Below, piece by piece: positions 24,435 through 33,971 of a DNA stretch of 55,645 nt. Source of the stretch: Bacteroidales bacterium UBA1745 (lineage in GTDB: Bacteria > Bacteroidota > Bacteroidia > Bacteroidales > UBA932); the NCBI GenBank assembly GCA_002314885.1, contig DCHT01000064.1:24538-80182 (forward strand), read 5' to 3'. A program made the position numbers and the translations under genes. Position 1 is the first letter of the stretch. Each line of letters opens with the position of its first letter. Under the pieces are notes generated by a model, which worked only from the letters and a program-made list of their open reading frames with translations, was not told the origin of the DNA and made no database searches.

Positions 24435-25781
24435 ATGTCAGCAAAACGAAATCTATCCTTTGGACAGATGTTTAACCTTAGTTTCGGGTTTTTCGGAGTC
24501 CAGATTGCATACTCTCTCCAGAGCGCAAATATCAGCCGTATCTTCGCCACTCTCGGCGCAGATCCTCACAGCCTTAGCTATTTCTGGCTGCTTCCTCCGA
24601 TTATGGGAATGCTCGTGCAGCCCCTCGTAGGCAAGTGGTCCGACAAGACCTGGTGGGGCTGGATGGGCCGCAGGAAGCCTTATCTCCTCATCGGTGCCAT
24701 CGTAGCGGTGATCGTAATGGCCCTGCTGCCTAATGCCGGCAGCCTCAGCCTTTCCACCGCCTACACCCTCCTCGGCCTCAATATGGCTATGTGGTTCGGC
24801 ATCTTCGCCCTTATGTTCCTCGACACTTCCATCAATATGGCGATGCAGCCGTTCAAGATGATGGTGGGAGACCTCGTGAATGAGGAGCAGAAGGGTACAG
24901 CCTACTCCATCCAGAGCTTCCTGTGCAACGCAGGCAGCCTCGTGGGCTACCTTTTCCCAATCTTCTTCACCTGGATAGGCATCAGCAACACTGCTGAGGC
25001 AGGCGTGGTACCGGATTCAGTGAAGTGGAGCTTCTATGTGGGCGCAATCATCCTCATCCTCTGCGTCCTCTACACCTTTATGACCGTGAAGGAGATGAAT
25101 CCTCAGGAGTATGCCGAGTTCCACGGCATCCAGGAGGAGAAGGCCGAGAAGAAGGAAGGCTTCATCAAGCTCCTGATCAACGCACCTAAGACATTCTGGA
25201 CCGTCGGTCTCGTGCAGTTCTTCTGCTGGGCCGCCTTTATGTATATGTGGACCTACACCAACGGCACCATCGCAATCAACGCCTTCGGTGCCCCTGTGGA
25301 TGCGTCCGGCGCTCCTCTCACCACCTCGGCTGAATACCAGTCCGCAGGCAACTGGGTAGGCGTCCTCTTCGCAGTTCAGGCCATCGGCTCTCTCTGCTGG
25401 GCACTTCTTCTGCCTAAGTTCCGCACCCACAAGGCTGCCTACATCGTCAGCCTCGTCATCGGTGCCGTCGGCTTCGTGAGCGCAGCCCTCCTCCACAACC
25501 AGTACGCCCTCTTCGCTTCCTATTTCCTCATAGGTTTCGCCTGGGCCGCAATGCTCGCCCTTCCGTTCACCCTGCTTACCAACTCTCTTTCAGGTGAGCA
25601 TATGGGAACTTACCTGGGCCTCTTCAACTGCACCATCTGCCTCCCTCAGATCGCGGCTGCCGCACTCGGCGGACTCGTGCTCAAGGCTGTGGGCGGCGTA
25701 CAGGCATATATGCTCGTCGTTGCGGGCGTCTGCCTGGTGCTCGGTGCCGTCAGCGTATTGGCAATCAAAGAAAAGAAATAG
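24435..25781 (+). CDS. MFS sugar transporter (SLC45/GPH-like), maltose or maltodextrin uptake
   Basis: A 448-residue inner-membrane protein with about 12 hydrophobic helices. MFS/SLC45-type signatures are SFGFFGVQIAYSLQSANISRIF at the N-terminus, PLVGKWSDKTWWGWMGRRKPYLLIG after the second helix, and NEEQKGTAYSIQSFLCNAGS. Relatives next to Sus systems carry maltose or glucose across the inner membrane by proton symport. It is the first gene of the Sus run, 42 bases before susC. Exact substrate is inferred from context. Confidence 0.85.
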   Translation: MSAKRNLSFGQMFNLSFGFFGVQIAYSLQSANISRIFATLGADPHSLSYFWLLPPIMGMLVQPLVGKWSDKTWWGWMGRRKPYLLIGAIVAVIVMALLPNAGSLSLSTAYTLLGLNMAMWFGIFALMFLDTSINMAMQPFKMMVGDLVNEEQKGTAYSIQSFLCNAGSLVGYLFPIFFTWIGISNTAEAGVVPDSVKWSFYVGAIILILCVLYTFMTVKEMNPQEYAEFHGIQEEKAEKKEGFIKLLINAPKTFWTVGLVQFFCWAAFMYMWTYTNGTIAINAFGAPVDASGAPLTTSAEYQSAGNWVGVLFAVQAIGSLCWALLLPKFRTHKAAYIVSLVIGAVGFVSAALLHNQYALFASYFLIGFAWAAMLALPFTLLTNSLSGEHMGTYLGLFNCTICLPQIAAAALGGLVLKAVGGVQAYMLVVAGVCLVLGAVSVLAIKEKK

Positions 25782-25823
25782 CAATTCATTGCATATATAT
25801 TCCAATTACAAACTAATAACAAT

Positions 25824-28802
25824 ATGAACAGAAAATTCGCAAGAATCGCTGCCACATTGCTCGCAGGTCTCGTGAGTCTGTCGCTTTCAGCACAGAATTT
25901 CACGGTCAAGGGCGTCGTGACAGATGCGGTAGGTCCAGTCATTGGTGCCACCGTGATCGAGCAGGGTACCTCCAACGGAGCCTCAACAGGCCTCGACGGT
26001 GACTACGTGCTCACAGTTTCAAGCAAGGATGCGATTGTCGAGATCAGCTGCATTGGCTATGCCACTCAGTCTTATCCGGCTTCCGCTGTTCCTGCAACTA
26101 TTGTTCTCGCAGAGGACGCTACCTTCCTCGATGACGTTGTGGTCATCGGTTACGGTACCGTAAAGAAGGGTGACCTCACCGGTGCGGTTTCAACAGTCAA
26201 GGCTGACGAAATCAACAAGGGTGTCGTTACTTCTCCTTCAGACCTCCTCAAGGGCAAGTCTGCAGGTGTCGTTGTCACCCCTGGCAACGGTGCTCCTGGT
26301 TCAGGATCCACCATCCGTATCCGCGGTGGTTCATCCCTCTCCGCTACCAATGATCCTCTCATCGTCATCGACGGTCTCCCAGTGAGCAACGACGGCATCA
26401 GCGGTATGGCAGACGCTCTCTCTTCAATCAACCCTGGTGACATCGAGTCATTCACCGTCCTCAAGGATGCTTCCGCAACCGCAATCTACGGTTCCCGCGC
26501 TTCCAACGGTGTCATCGTGATCACCACCAAGAAGGGTGGCAAGTTCTCTTCAAAGATTCCTAAGGTGGCCCTCGACTTCACCACTTCCATCGCAACTCCT
26601 GCCAAGTATGTGCAGATGATGACAGGCGACGAGGTAAGAGAGACCATCGCTTCCTACCTGGGTGAGGATTCCGATGCATACAAGGCTCTCGGAACAGCAA
26701 ACACCAACTGGCAGAAGCAGATCTACCAGATCGCTCCTTCATACGAGGGCAACGTAAGCGTGACCGGCAAGGTCGGAATGGGCAAGGCAGGTTACCTCCC
26801 ATATCGCGTGTCCGGCGGCTACATCTATCAGAAGGGTACTCTCAAGACCGGTACTATGAGCAGGGGAACTGCTGCAGTCAACCTCACTCCTACCTTCCTT
26901 GACGACCACCTCACCATCTCCCTCAACGGTAAGGGCACTTTCGCAAAGAACCGCTTCGCCAACACCGACGCAGTGGGCAACGCCCTTCACTATGACCCTA
27001 CCAAGCCAGTTTACGACGAGCTTGGCAACAACGGTTACACCACCTGGTATGACGGTGCCGGCAATATCAACACTATGGCAACCCAGAACCCTGTCGCTCT
27101 CCTCGAGGAGAAGATGGACCTCTCCAATGCCAACCGTTTCATCGGCAACGCCCAGATCGACTACAAGATCCACGGTTTCGAGGATCTCCGCTTCAATGTC
27201 AACCTCGGTATCGACTACGCCAAGTCAGGCGGTACAGTTGACGTTGCAGAGGGTGCAGAGCAGTCTTTCCACAGCACCCAGCAGTCCGGTTCCGGTTATC
27301 ACACCGATTACGACTACACCCGTAACGACCAGACTCTCGAGGCTTACGCTGCCTACAACCACGATTTCAACGGCGGACATCATTTCGACGCTATGGCAGG
27401 TTACTCCTGGCAGCACTTCTACAATGAGTCCAACAGCCTCAGCGTGAAGGCTACCAACGGTGACATCCTTTCCGAGTCACATCCTAAGTCAGAGTACTTC
27501 CTCGTTTCCTTCTTCGGCCGTGTGAACTATGGCTTTAATAATAGGTATATGGTAACCGCTACCCTCCGTAGGGACGGTACCTCACGCTTCCAGAACAACA
27601 AGTGGGGTCTCTTCCCATCCGTTGCTCTCGGTTGGAATGCCAAGAACGAAGCCTTCCTCAAGGACGTTGCTCCTCTCTCCACCCTCAAGGTCCGCCTCTC
27701 CTGGGGCCAGACCGGTCAGCAGGACATCAACGCGGGCAACTATCCTACCCTCGCTACCTATTACACCAACCTCATCGGCAGCCAGTATCAGTTCGGTGGC
27801 GTTGCCATCACTCCTGTGACTGCCCTCGGTTACAACGCTGACCTCAAGTGGGAGACCACTACTACCTACAACGCCGCCATCGACTACGGTTTCTTCGGCG
27901 ACAGGCTCACCGGTAGCATCGACGTATATGCAAGGTACACCAAGGACCTCATCAACTACATCCCTGTACCTGCCCTCTCCAACCTCACCAACTACCTGTC
28001 ATCCAACATCGGTAACCTCCGCAACATCGGTTGCGAGTTCGAGGTCAACGCGATCGCAGTACATACCAGGGACTGGAGCTGGACCATCGGCGCAAACGTG
28101 GCTTACAACAATAACAAGATCACCAAGCTCACCGCTTCCGAGAATGACAAGACCGGCGTAGAGACCGGCGGTATCTCCGGTGGTGTCGGCAATATGATCC
28201 AGATGCATCAGGTAGGTTTCCCTACTTCTGCATACTATGTATATCAGCAGGTATATGACGAGGCTGGCAAGCCTATCCCAGGTGCTTACGTTGACCGCAA
28301 CGGCAACGGCAAGATCGACGCTGACGACAGGTACCTCTTCCACAAGCCTGCACACGACGTGACCGTGGGTCTCAACACCCAGGTCAGCTGGAAGAACCTC
28401 ACCTTCGCCCTCTCAGGACACGGTGGATTCGGTGGCTACAACTACAACAACGTCCAGTCAGAGAACGAGAAGCTCGTCGACCTCTGGACCAACAGCTTCG
28501 TAAGCAACCGCATCAACACTGCAGTCGAGACTGGCTTCCAGAATGGCGAGTTCTACTCAGACTACTATGTTCAGGACGCTTCATTCTTCAAGATTGACAA
28601 CGTCACCGTCAGCTACAGCCTCCCTAACCTCATCAAGGTTGTGGAAGACCGTGCCATCGGAATGAACGTATTCTTCACCGTACAGAACGTGGCTACCATC
28701 ACCAAGTACACAGGCATCGACCCTGAGGTCTTCGGCGGTATCGACGGTTACATCTATCCACGTCCAAGGACCTATGTCCTCGGTGTCAAGTTCAACTTCT
28801 AA
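25824..28802 (+). CDS. susC: SusC-like TonB-dependent outer-membrane transporter
   Basis: A 992-residue protein with signal peptide (...LSLSAQ), an N-terminal carboxypeptidase-regulatory-like domain (about 23-105, FTVKGVVTDAVGPVIGAT), the TonB box region DDVVVIGYGTVKKGDLTGAV and a plug with IRIRGGSSLSATNDPLIVIDG and ASATAIYGSRASNGVIVITTKKG. A 22-strand barrel follows, ending in PRPRTYVLGVKFNF. It imports oligosaccharides handed over by SusD, powered by TonB-ExbBD. Starch or malto-oligosaccharide specificity is inferred from the neighbouring GH13 and GH97 genes. Confidence 0.95.
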   Translation: MNRKFARIAATLLAGLVSLSLSAQNFTVKGVVTDAVGPVIGATVIEQGTSNGASTGLDGDYVLTVSSKDAIVEISCIGYATQSYPASAVPATIVLAEDATFLDDVVVIGYGTVKKGDLTGAVSTVKADEINKGVVTSPSDLLKGKSAGVVVTPGNGAPGSGSTIRIRGGSSLSATNDPLIVIDGLPVSNDGISGMADALSSINPGDIESFTVLKDASATAIYGSRASNGVIVITTKKGGKFSSKIPKVALDFTTSIATPAKYVQMMTGDEVRETIASYLGEDSDAYKALGTANTNWQKQIYQIAPSYEGNVSVTGKVGMGKAGYLPYRVSGGYIYQKGTLKTGTMSRGTAAVNLTPTFLDDHLTISLNGKGTFAKNRFANTDAVGNALHYDPTKPVYDELGNNGYTTWYDGAGNINTMATQNPVALLEEKMDLSNANRFIGNAQIDYKIHGFEDLRFNVNLGIDYAKSGGTVDVAEGAEQSFHSTQQSGSGYHTDYDYTRNDQTLEAYAAYNHDFNGGHHFDAMAGYSWQHFYNESNSLSVKATNGDILSESHPKSEYFLVSFFGRVNYGFNNRYMVTATLRRDGTSRFQNNKWGLFPSVALGWNAKNEAFLKDVAPLSTLKVRLSWGQTGQQDINAGNYPTLATYYTNLIGSQYQFGGVAITPVTALGYNADLKWETTTTYNAAIDYGFFGDRLTGSIDVYARYTKDLINYIPVPALSNLTNYLSSNIGNLRNIGCEFEVNAIAVHTRDWSWTIGANVAYNNNKITKLTASENDKTGVETGGISGGVGNMIQMHQVGFPTSAYYVYQQVYDEAGKPIPGAYVDRNGNGKIDADDRYLFHKPAHDVTVGLNTQVSWKNLTFALSGHGGFGGYNYNNVQSENEKLVDLWTNSFVSNRINTAVETGFQNGEFYSDYYVQDASFFKIDNVTVSYSLPNLIKVVEDRAIGMNVFFTVQNVATITKYTGIDPEVFGGIDGYIYPRPRTYVLGVKFNF

Positions 28803-28817
28803 TCCGTCAATGAAGAA

Positions 28818-30389
28818 ATGAAAACTTTAAGCAACATATTCAGCGCAGCTGCTGCGGTCGTAGTACTGTCACTCTCATCCTGCGTGGGTGACCTCAACGT
28901 GACTCCTATCGACCCAAATTTGAACACCGCTGACAAGGCTCTCGTGACTGAGGACGACTTCGTGGCCTTCCTCGCTCAGATCTACACCGGTTTCTCTACC
29001 AGTGGATCCTACGGCCCTAACGGTGCTTGCAACATCTCAGGTGTGGACGGTGGTTTCAGCCAGTATGTACGTGGTCTCTACCATCTCCAGGAACTCACCA
29101 CCGACGTATCTGTCTGCGGTTGGTCCGACGGTACTCTCGCCGACCTCCACGGACTCAGCTGGACTTCCACTGACGTCTTCGTGTATTCATTCTACACCCG
29201 TATCTTCTATCAGATCTCAATGTGCAACGAGTTCATCCGCCAGATCCAGAACACTTCAGTAGAGGTGTCCGACAAGGCAGAATTCATTGCTGAGGCAAAG
29301 GCTATCAGGGCTTACTGCTGGCTCCACGCCATCGACCTCTTCGGCAACGTTCCGTTCGCTGACGAGACCGCTTCCGTAGGTGCTACCCTCCCTGACCAGA
29401 TCACCCGTGCCGAGCTCTTCGACTACATCGAGAAAGAGTGCAATGCCCTCCTTGATGGCGACGATCTCGCTGAGGCAGTCGGCAACTACAGGTACGAGCG
29501 TGCAAACAAGGATTTCGTGAGGATGGTCCTCGCCAAGCTTTACATCAACGCCGAGGTATTCATCGGTGAGGCAAAGTATAACGAGTGCGCCAAGGTCCTC
29601 AAGGACATCAAGGGCTACAGCCTCCACGGCAACTACCAGGAACTCTTCCTCGCTGACAACAACGAGACTTCACAGGACGAGATCATCTTCGCATTCGAGG
29701 TTGACGGCAAGCTCACCCAGAGCTATGGCACCACCAACTACATCATCTTCGCTTCCACCGGTGGCAAGATGGATGCAGCAGCAGTGGGCATCTCCTCAGG
29801 TTGGGGCGGTCTCCGCGTAACTCCTGAGTTCTATGACCTCTTCCCTTCAGGCGACAAGCGTGCTCTCTTCTACACCGGTTCCGGTGCTGATGATGACCAG
29901 CAGAAGGACATCGTAGCCCTCTCTGACTTCAAGTACGGCTATGCTTCAATGAAGTTCAAGAACGTCACTTCCAAGGGCGACCCTGGTCAGGAGAAGGGCT
30001 TCGTTGACACCGACTTCCCTGTATTCCGCTATGCTGACGCTCTCCTTATGCTCGCAGAGTGCGGTCTCAAGGGCTGTTCAGAGGTGACCAAGACCCAGGG
30101 TACCGGTTACATCAACCAGGTTCGTTCAAGGGCTGGCATCGGCAATCTCGACGACAGCAGCTTCACTGAGCAGGAACTCATTGACGAGCGCGGCCGTGAG
30201 CTCTATCAGGAGTGCTGGCGCCGTCAGGACCTCGTCCGCTTCGGCAGGTTCACCTCCAACAAGTACATCTGGCAGTGGAAGGGTGGTGTCCACGACGGCC
30301 GTGCCGTTGCAGAATACCGCAACCTCTTCCCGATTCCGGAGTCTGACCGCATCGCGAACTCCAAGCTCGCACAGAATGAAGGTTATTAA
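28818..30389 (+). CDS. susD: SusD-like glycan-binding outer-membrane lipoprotein
   Basis: A 523-residue lipoprotein (VVLSLSSC) of the SusD/RagB type. Features are the N-terminal LNVTPIDPNLNTADKALVTEDD, the TPR-like helical region with AEAKAIRAYCWLHAIDLFGNVPFADE, and the C-terminal FPVFRYADALLMLAECGLKG, IDERGRELYQECWRRQDLVRFG and FPIPESD. It forms the lid of the SusC channel and binds the glycan at the surface. It starts 15 bases after susC. Confidence 0.95.
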   Translation: MKTLSNIFSAAAAVVVLSLSSCVGDLNVTPIDPNLNTADKALVTEDDFVAFLAQIYTGFSTSGSYGPNGACNISGVDGGFSQYVRGLYHLQELTTDVSVCGWSDGTLADLHGLSWTSTDVFVYSFYTRIFYQISMCNEFIRQIQNTSVEVSDKAEFIAEAKAIRAYCWLHAIDLFGNVPFADETASVGATLPDQITRAELFDYIEKECNALLDGDDLAEAVGNYRYERANKDFVRMVLAKLYINAEVFIGEAKYNECAKVLKDIKGYSLHGNYQELFLADNNETSQDEIIFAFEVDGKLTQSYGTTNYIIFASTGGKMDAAAVGISSGWGGLRVTPEFYDLFPSGDKRALFYTGSGADDDQQKDIVALSDFKYGYASMKFKNVTSKGDPGQEKGFVDTDFPVFRYADALLMLAECGLKGCSEVTKTQGTGYINQVRSRAGIGNLDDSSFTEQELIDERGRELYQECWRRQDLVRFGRFTSNKYIWQWKGGVHDGRAVAEYRNLFPIPESDRIANSKLAQNEGY

Positions 30390-30408
30390 CAGATAGAATC
30401 GAAACAAA

Positions 30409-31557
30409 ATGAAAGCAATATACAGAATAGCAACTCTTCTTGCAGGCCTCGCCGTAATGGCATCCTGCCAGAAAGATGACAAGGCGGTACTCAACCCGCT
30501 TGCAGAGACTTTCAATCTCTACACTCCTTCTGTCGCTGCAAATCAGATCAGCCTTTCGGATTCCAAGACAATCGAATTCGTGTGCGAAGGTCAGCCTGAT
30601 TACGGTTTCACTGCCCCTGTGAGCTATCAGCTCCAGATCTCCCTCACCGGAGACTTCTCCAATGAGGCAGAGTACAAGACCCTCCCTACCATTGCAGAGA
30701 ACCCTAAGTTCACTGCTGACTGCGAGGAGATGGCAGCAGAGCTCACCCTCCTCTCCGGCAAGGAAGAGGCGGATTTCCCATACGTGGCCAAGGTTTACTG
30801 CCGTGCAATGGCATTCATCACCGGCACTGACAAGTCCAGCGTGAGCGGCGAGCCTGTAGGTGTAGCTTACTCTAACGTGGTTACTCTCGAGAAGGTTTAC
30901 CTCACTTACGCTCTCGCTCCTCTCGCAGCTCCTGACAATATTTATATGGTAGGTGCTATGAACGGTTGGAACTGGGACAATTCCTACGAGATGGTCGTTA
31001 CATACGCAAACGACGGTACTTTCTGGAGAATGGTTTACTTCAGCGCCAACGACGGCTTCAAGGTGAACACCGCGAAGGCTTGGGACGGCAACGAAAAGGG
31101 TTATGCCGCATTCGAGGGCAAGATCACTGACAACGCTTCTTCAGGCATCACCAAGTCTGACGACGGCAACCTCGTGATTGCTAAAGCAGGCTGGTACCTC
31201 GTTACCGTGAAGGCAACTCCTTCAGGCCGCAAGTATGACTGGTCAATGACCATCGACAAGCCTGTCGTATGGCTCATCGGCGGTTGCGCAGGCGACCAGT
31301 GGAACCTCGAGGACGCTTGGCAGTTCACCGTTCCTACCGCAGCTGACGGCGAGTTCGTATCTCCTGCATTCAGTGCAGACGCTGAGGTACGTGCCTGCGT
31401 CAAGATCGAAGGCGAGGATTGGTGGCACTCCGAGTTCATCATCTTCAGCGGCAAGATCGCTTACCGTGGCAAGGGTGGTGACCAGGACCGTGTAAACGGC
31501 AAGGCTGGCCAGAAGCTCTATCTCAACTTCACTGCCGGTACCGGTAGCATCAAATAA
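30409..31557 (+). CDS. susE: SusE/SusF-family starch-binding lipoprotein
   Basis: A 382-residue lipoprotein (AVMASC). An N-terminal SusE-type Ig-like domain (about 30-165, FNLYTPSVAANQISLSDSKTIEFVC) is followed by two carbohydrate-binding modules, the first near 182-285 (NIYMVGAMNGWNWDNSYEM) and the second near 286-382 (VWLIGGCAGDQWNLEDAW). SusE and SusF hold starch at the cell surface. Position after susD fits the SusCDEF order. Confidence 0.85.
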   Translation: MKAIYRIATLLAGLAVMASCQKDDKAVLNPLAETFNLYTPSVAANQISLSDSKTIEFVCEGQPDYGFTAPVSYQLQISLTGDFSNEAEYKTLPTIAENPKFTADCEEMAAELTLLSGKEEADFPYVAKVYCRAMAFITGTDKSSVSGEPVGVAYSNVVTLEKVYLTYALAPLAAPDNIYMVGAMNGWNWDNSYEMVVTYANDGTFWRMVYFSANDGFKVNTAKAWDGNEKGYAAFEGKITDNASSGITKSDDGNLVIAKAGWYLVTVKATPSGRKYDWSMTIDKPVVWLIGGCAGDQWNLEDAWQFTVPTAADGEFVSPAFSADAEVRACVKIEGEDWWHSEFIIFSGKIAYRGKGGDQDRVNGKAGQKLYLNFTAGTGSIK

Positions 31558-31563
31558 ATAAAG

Positions 31564-32895
31564 ATGAAGATTATGAAAAAGATAGCAATTATCGCAAGCG
31601 CAGTTGCAGGTCTCTTCCTGCTTTCCTGCACCAAGGGTGACTACGGCATCAAGCCTGCTGACCCTATTCATTACGATGCTCCTGAGGCAGTTACCATCTC
31701 CGAGAATGTGAAGGTTACCCCTGTGACCGAGATCAAGCTCGCTGAGCAGACTGAGAAGGATGTGGTTGTAGCTCCTTACACTGCAGAACTTCCTGAAGGT
31801 CAGAGCGTCAACTACGTGAAGATTACCCTCACCGCTTCAGGCGTGGAGAAGGCAAATGCAAACACCTTCTCCGTCGCCGAGGACGGCAAGATAGCCAAGG
31901 CTGATCTCCAGACTATGGTTACCGGCGACTTCGGCAAGGACCTCGTGGCTCGTCCATACGATGCAGTACTCACTGTTTCCGTAATGGCAGACGGCGTTGC
32001 AACCATCGCTGAGACCAAGGTCGCACAGAAGATTATGATCACTCCTACCTCCGAGGCCTGGGGTCTCGTGGGCGGCATCGCCGGCTACAGCTGGGACAAT
32101 GATGCAGAGATGAAGCAGGTTGCTCCTGGTGTCTGGGTAAGTGATGTAATCGAGGTTACTGGTGAATTCAAACTCCGCTTCGGCAGGGCTTGGGGTCAGA
32201 ACCGTGGTGGTTCTTTCGTATCAGCAGGAGTTCCGTTCTCCGTTGCCCACAATGGAAACAACATCTCCGTTGCCAATGGCAAGTATCAGGTTGTCTTCCG
32301 TGAGGCCAGCAACCAGGTGATTCTCAACCCTGTTACCGGTTGGGGCGTCATCGGTGCATTTGCCGGCACAAACTGGAACTGGGATCTCTTCCTCAACGCT
32401 GACGGCTGCTCAGAGTTCTTCTCTGTAGCCAAGGCTGTGGACTGCCAGGTCAAGCTCCGCAAGGCAGCTGACTGGGGCACCAATATGGGTGGCACCTTCG
32501 TTGCCTATGACGCTGCTTGTACTGCAAGCGGTGACAACATCTCTCTCAAGAACGACAACGACAACAAGGTGGTTCAGCTCAAGCTCGCAGGCGAGACCGT
32601 GAGCGTGCTTACTCCAACCTGGGCCCTCATCGGAAAGGTTGAAGGCAGCAGCTGGGACAATGACTATCCTATGTACGAGACTGCTCCTGGCAACTGGGTC
32701 GGCATCTACACCATCCAGGACGAGTTCAAGATCCGCGCACACTGCGACTGGACTTCCAATATGGGCGGTACTCTCGCCGAGCTTGGAACAGCATTCGCTC
32801 CTGGCGATGGCAACATCAAGGTTCCTGCAGAGGGCAAGTATATGGTTGTCTTCAACAGCACCGCGAAAACAATTACTGTAAGCAAGGCTGAATAA
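31564..32895 (+). CDS. susF: SusF-like starch-binding lipoprotein with three repeat modules
   Basis: A 443-residue lipoprotein (GLFLLSC). After an N-terminal Ig-like part (about 35-155) come three similar modules, each opening W-[AG]-L/V-[IV]-G and containing GxxWxxD: AWGLVGGIAGYSWDND (about 161), GWGVIGAFAGTNWNWD (about 259) and TWALIGKVEGSSWDND (about 349). Each ends near a W-x-x-N-[MR]-GG sequence. Three binding modules match the architecture of SusF. An alternative ATG lies nine bases downstream. Six bases separate it from the upstream gene. Confidence 0.82.
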   Translation: MKIMKKIAIIASAVAGLFLLSCTKGDYGIKPADPIHYDAPEAVTISENVKVTPVTEIKLAEQTEKDVVVAPYTAELPEGQSVNYVKITLTASGVEKANANTFSVAEDGKIAKADLQTMVTGDFGKDLVARPYDAVLTVSVMADGVATIAETKVAQKIMITPTSEAWGLVGGIAGYSWDNDAEMKQVAPGVWVSDVIEVTGEFKLRFGRAWGQNRGGSFVSAGVPFSVAHNGNNISVANGKYQVVFREASNQVILNPVTGWGVIGAFAGTNWNWDLFLNADGCSEFFSVAKAVDCQVKLRKAADWGTNMGGTFVAYDAACTASGDNISLKNDNDNKVVQLKLAGETVSVLTPTWALIGKVEGSSWDNDYPMYETAPGNWVGIYTIQDEFKIRAHCDWTSNMGGTLAELGTAFAPGDGNIKVPAEGKYMVVFNSTAKTITVSKAE

Positions 32896-32915
32896 GCCCC
32901 GTGAAATTAAAACAG

Positions 32916-33971
32916 ATGAGAAAGACCTTTCTTTATTCCATAAGTCTGGCGGTGCTGCTTCTGAGTTCCGCCTGTGACAGCAAGAACGGTCCGGAGGATG
33001 ACGGCCCCATCGCAGAGAATTTCTTTGCGAAGGGGGCTGACATCAGCTGGTACACCGAAATGGCGTCCAAGGGATATAAGTTCTACAATTCTTCAGACCA
33101 GGTGCGCGAATGCCCTGTGTTGATGAAGGAACTCGGATTCAACGCCCTGAGGTTCAGGGTGTGGGTCAATCCTTCCGACAAATGGTGCGGAGAGGAAGAT
33201 CTTCTCGTCAAATGCCGTAAGGCCCAGGAACTCGGATTCAAGATAATGGTGGACTTCCACTACTCTGACTCCTGGGCCGATCCCGGCAAACAGAATGTAC
33301 CTGCAGAATGGGCCGACTATGACATCAACGGCCTCCTGAATGCAGTCAAGAATCACACGACTGACATCCTGACTTCGCTCAAGAATGCAGGTGTGAACGT
33401 ATCCTGGGTACAGGTCGGCAACGAGGTGACCAACGGAATGCTCTGGGAAACCGGACGCGTCCAGGGCAGCACTGCCGGCGCTTTTGCAAGGCTCTTCAAT
33501 GTCGGCGCCAGGGCCGTCAGAGCCGTCTATCCGAATGCCCTCGTAGTGGTGCATACGGACAATGCGTGGAACTACGACACACAGGAGTGGTTCTACGACC
33601 TTATGGCCAATAATGTCGTATCATACGATATTATGGGCCTTTCCCTCTATCCTTCCTACTGGGACGACAGCATCAAGGACTATCTCAACTGGGAAGAGAA
33701 GACCAAGGCCGCTGTGGCCAACATCAAGGCTCTGAACGCACGTTATCACAAGCCGGTGATGCTCGTGGAGTTCGGAATGCCTGCATCCAATCCATCCGAT
33801 GCCAAGTCAGCATTGGCATATATCTTTGATAACCTCACTGAGGATTATTTCAAAGGCATTTTCCTCTGGGAACCGGAGGCTGAACACGACAGAAACAACT
33901 ATGATTACGGAGCATTCGACGGCGGCAAGCCGACCGACGCACTGATTCCGATCTCAAGATATAGACTGTAA
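32916..33971 (+). CDS. GH53 arabinogalactan endo-beta-1,4-galactanase, lipoprotein
   Basis: A 351-residue lipoprotein (LLLSSAC, Cys20). It has GH53 landmarks: GADISWYTEM near residue 40, LRFRVWVNPS, IMVDFHYSDSWADPGKQ, acid/base E170 in VQVGNEVTNGMLW and nucleophile E285 in MLVEFGMP. The enzyme cuts beta-1,4-galactan of pectin side chains. It starts at the ATG at 32916; an in-frame GTG at 32901 is less likely. Its TAA overlaps the ATG of the amylase gene (TAATG). A galactanase inside a starch locus is unusual but is placed firmly in the operon. Confidence 0.9.
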   Translation: MRKTFLYSISLAVLLLSSACDSKNGPEDDGPIAENFFAKGADISWYTEMASKGYKFYNSSDQVRECPVLMKELGFNALRFRVWVNPSDKWCGEEDLLVKCRKAQELGFKIMVDFHYSDSWADPGKQNVPAEWADYDINGLLNAVKNHTTDILTSLKNAGVNVSWVQVGNEVTNGMLWETGRVQGSTAGAFARLFNVGARAVRAVYPNALVVVHTDNAWNYDTQEWFYDLMANNVVSYDIMGLSLYPSYWDDSIKDYLNWEEKTKAAVANIKALNARYHKPVMLVEFGMPASNPSDAKSALAYIFDNLTEDYFKGIFLWEPEAEHDRNNYDYGAFDGGKPTDALIPISRYRL

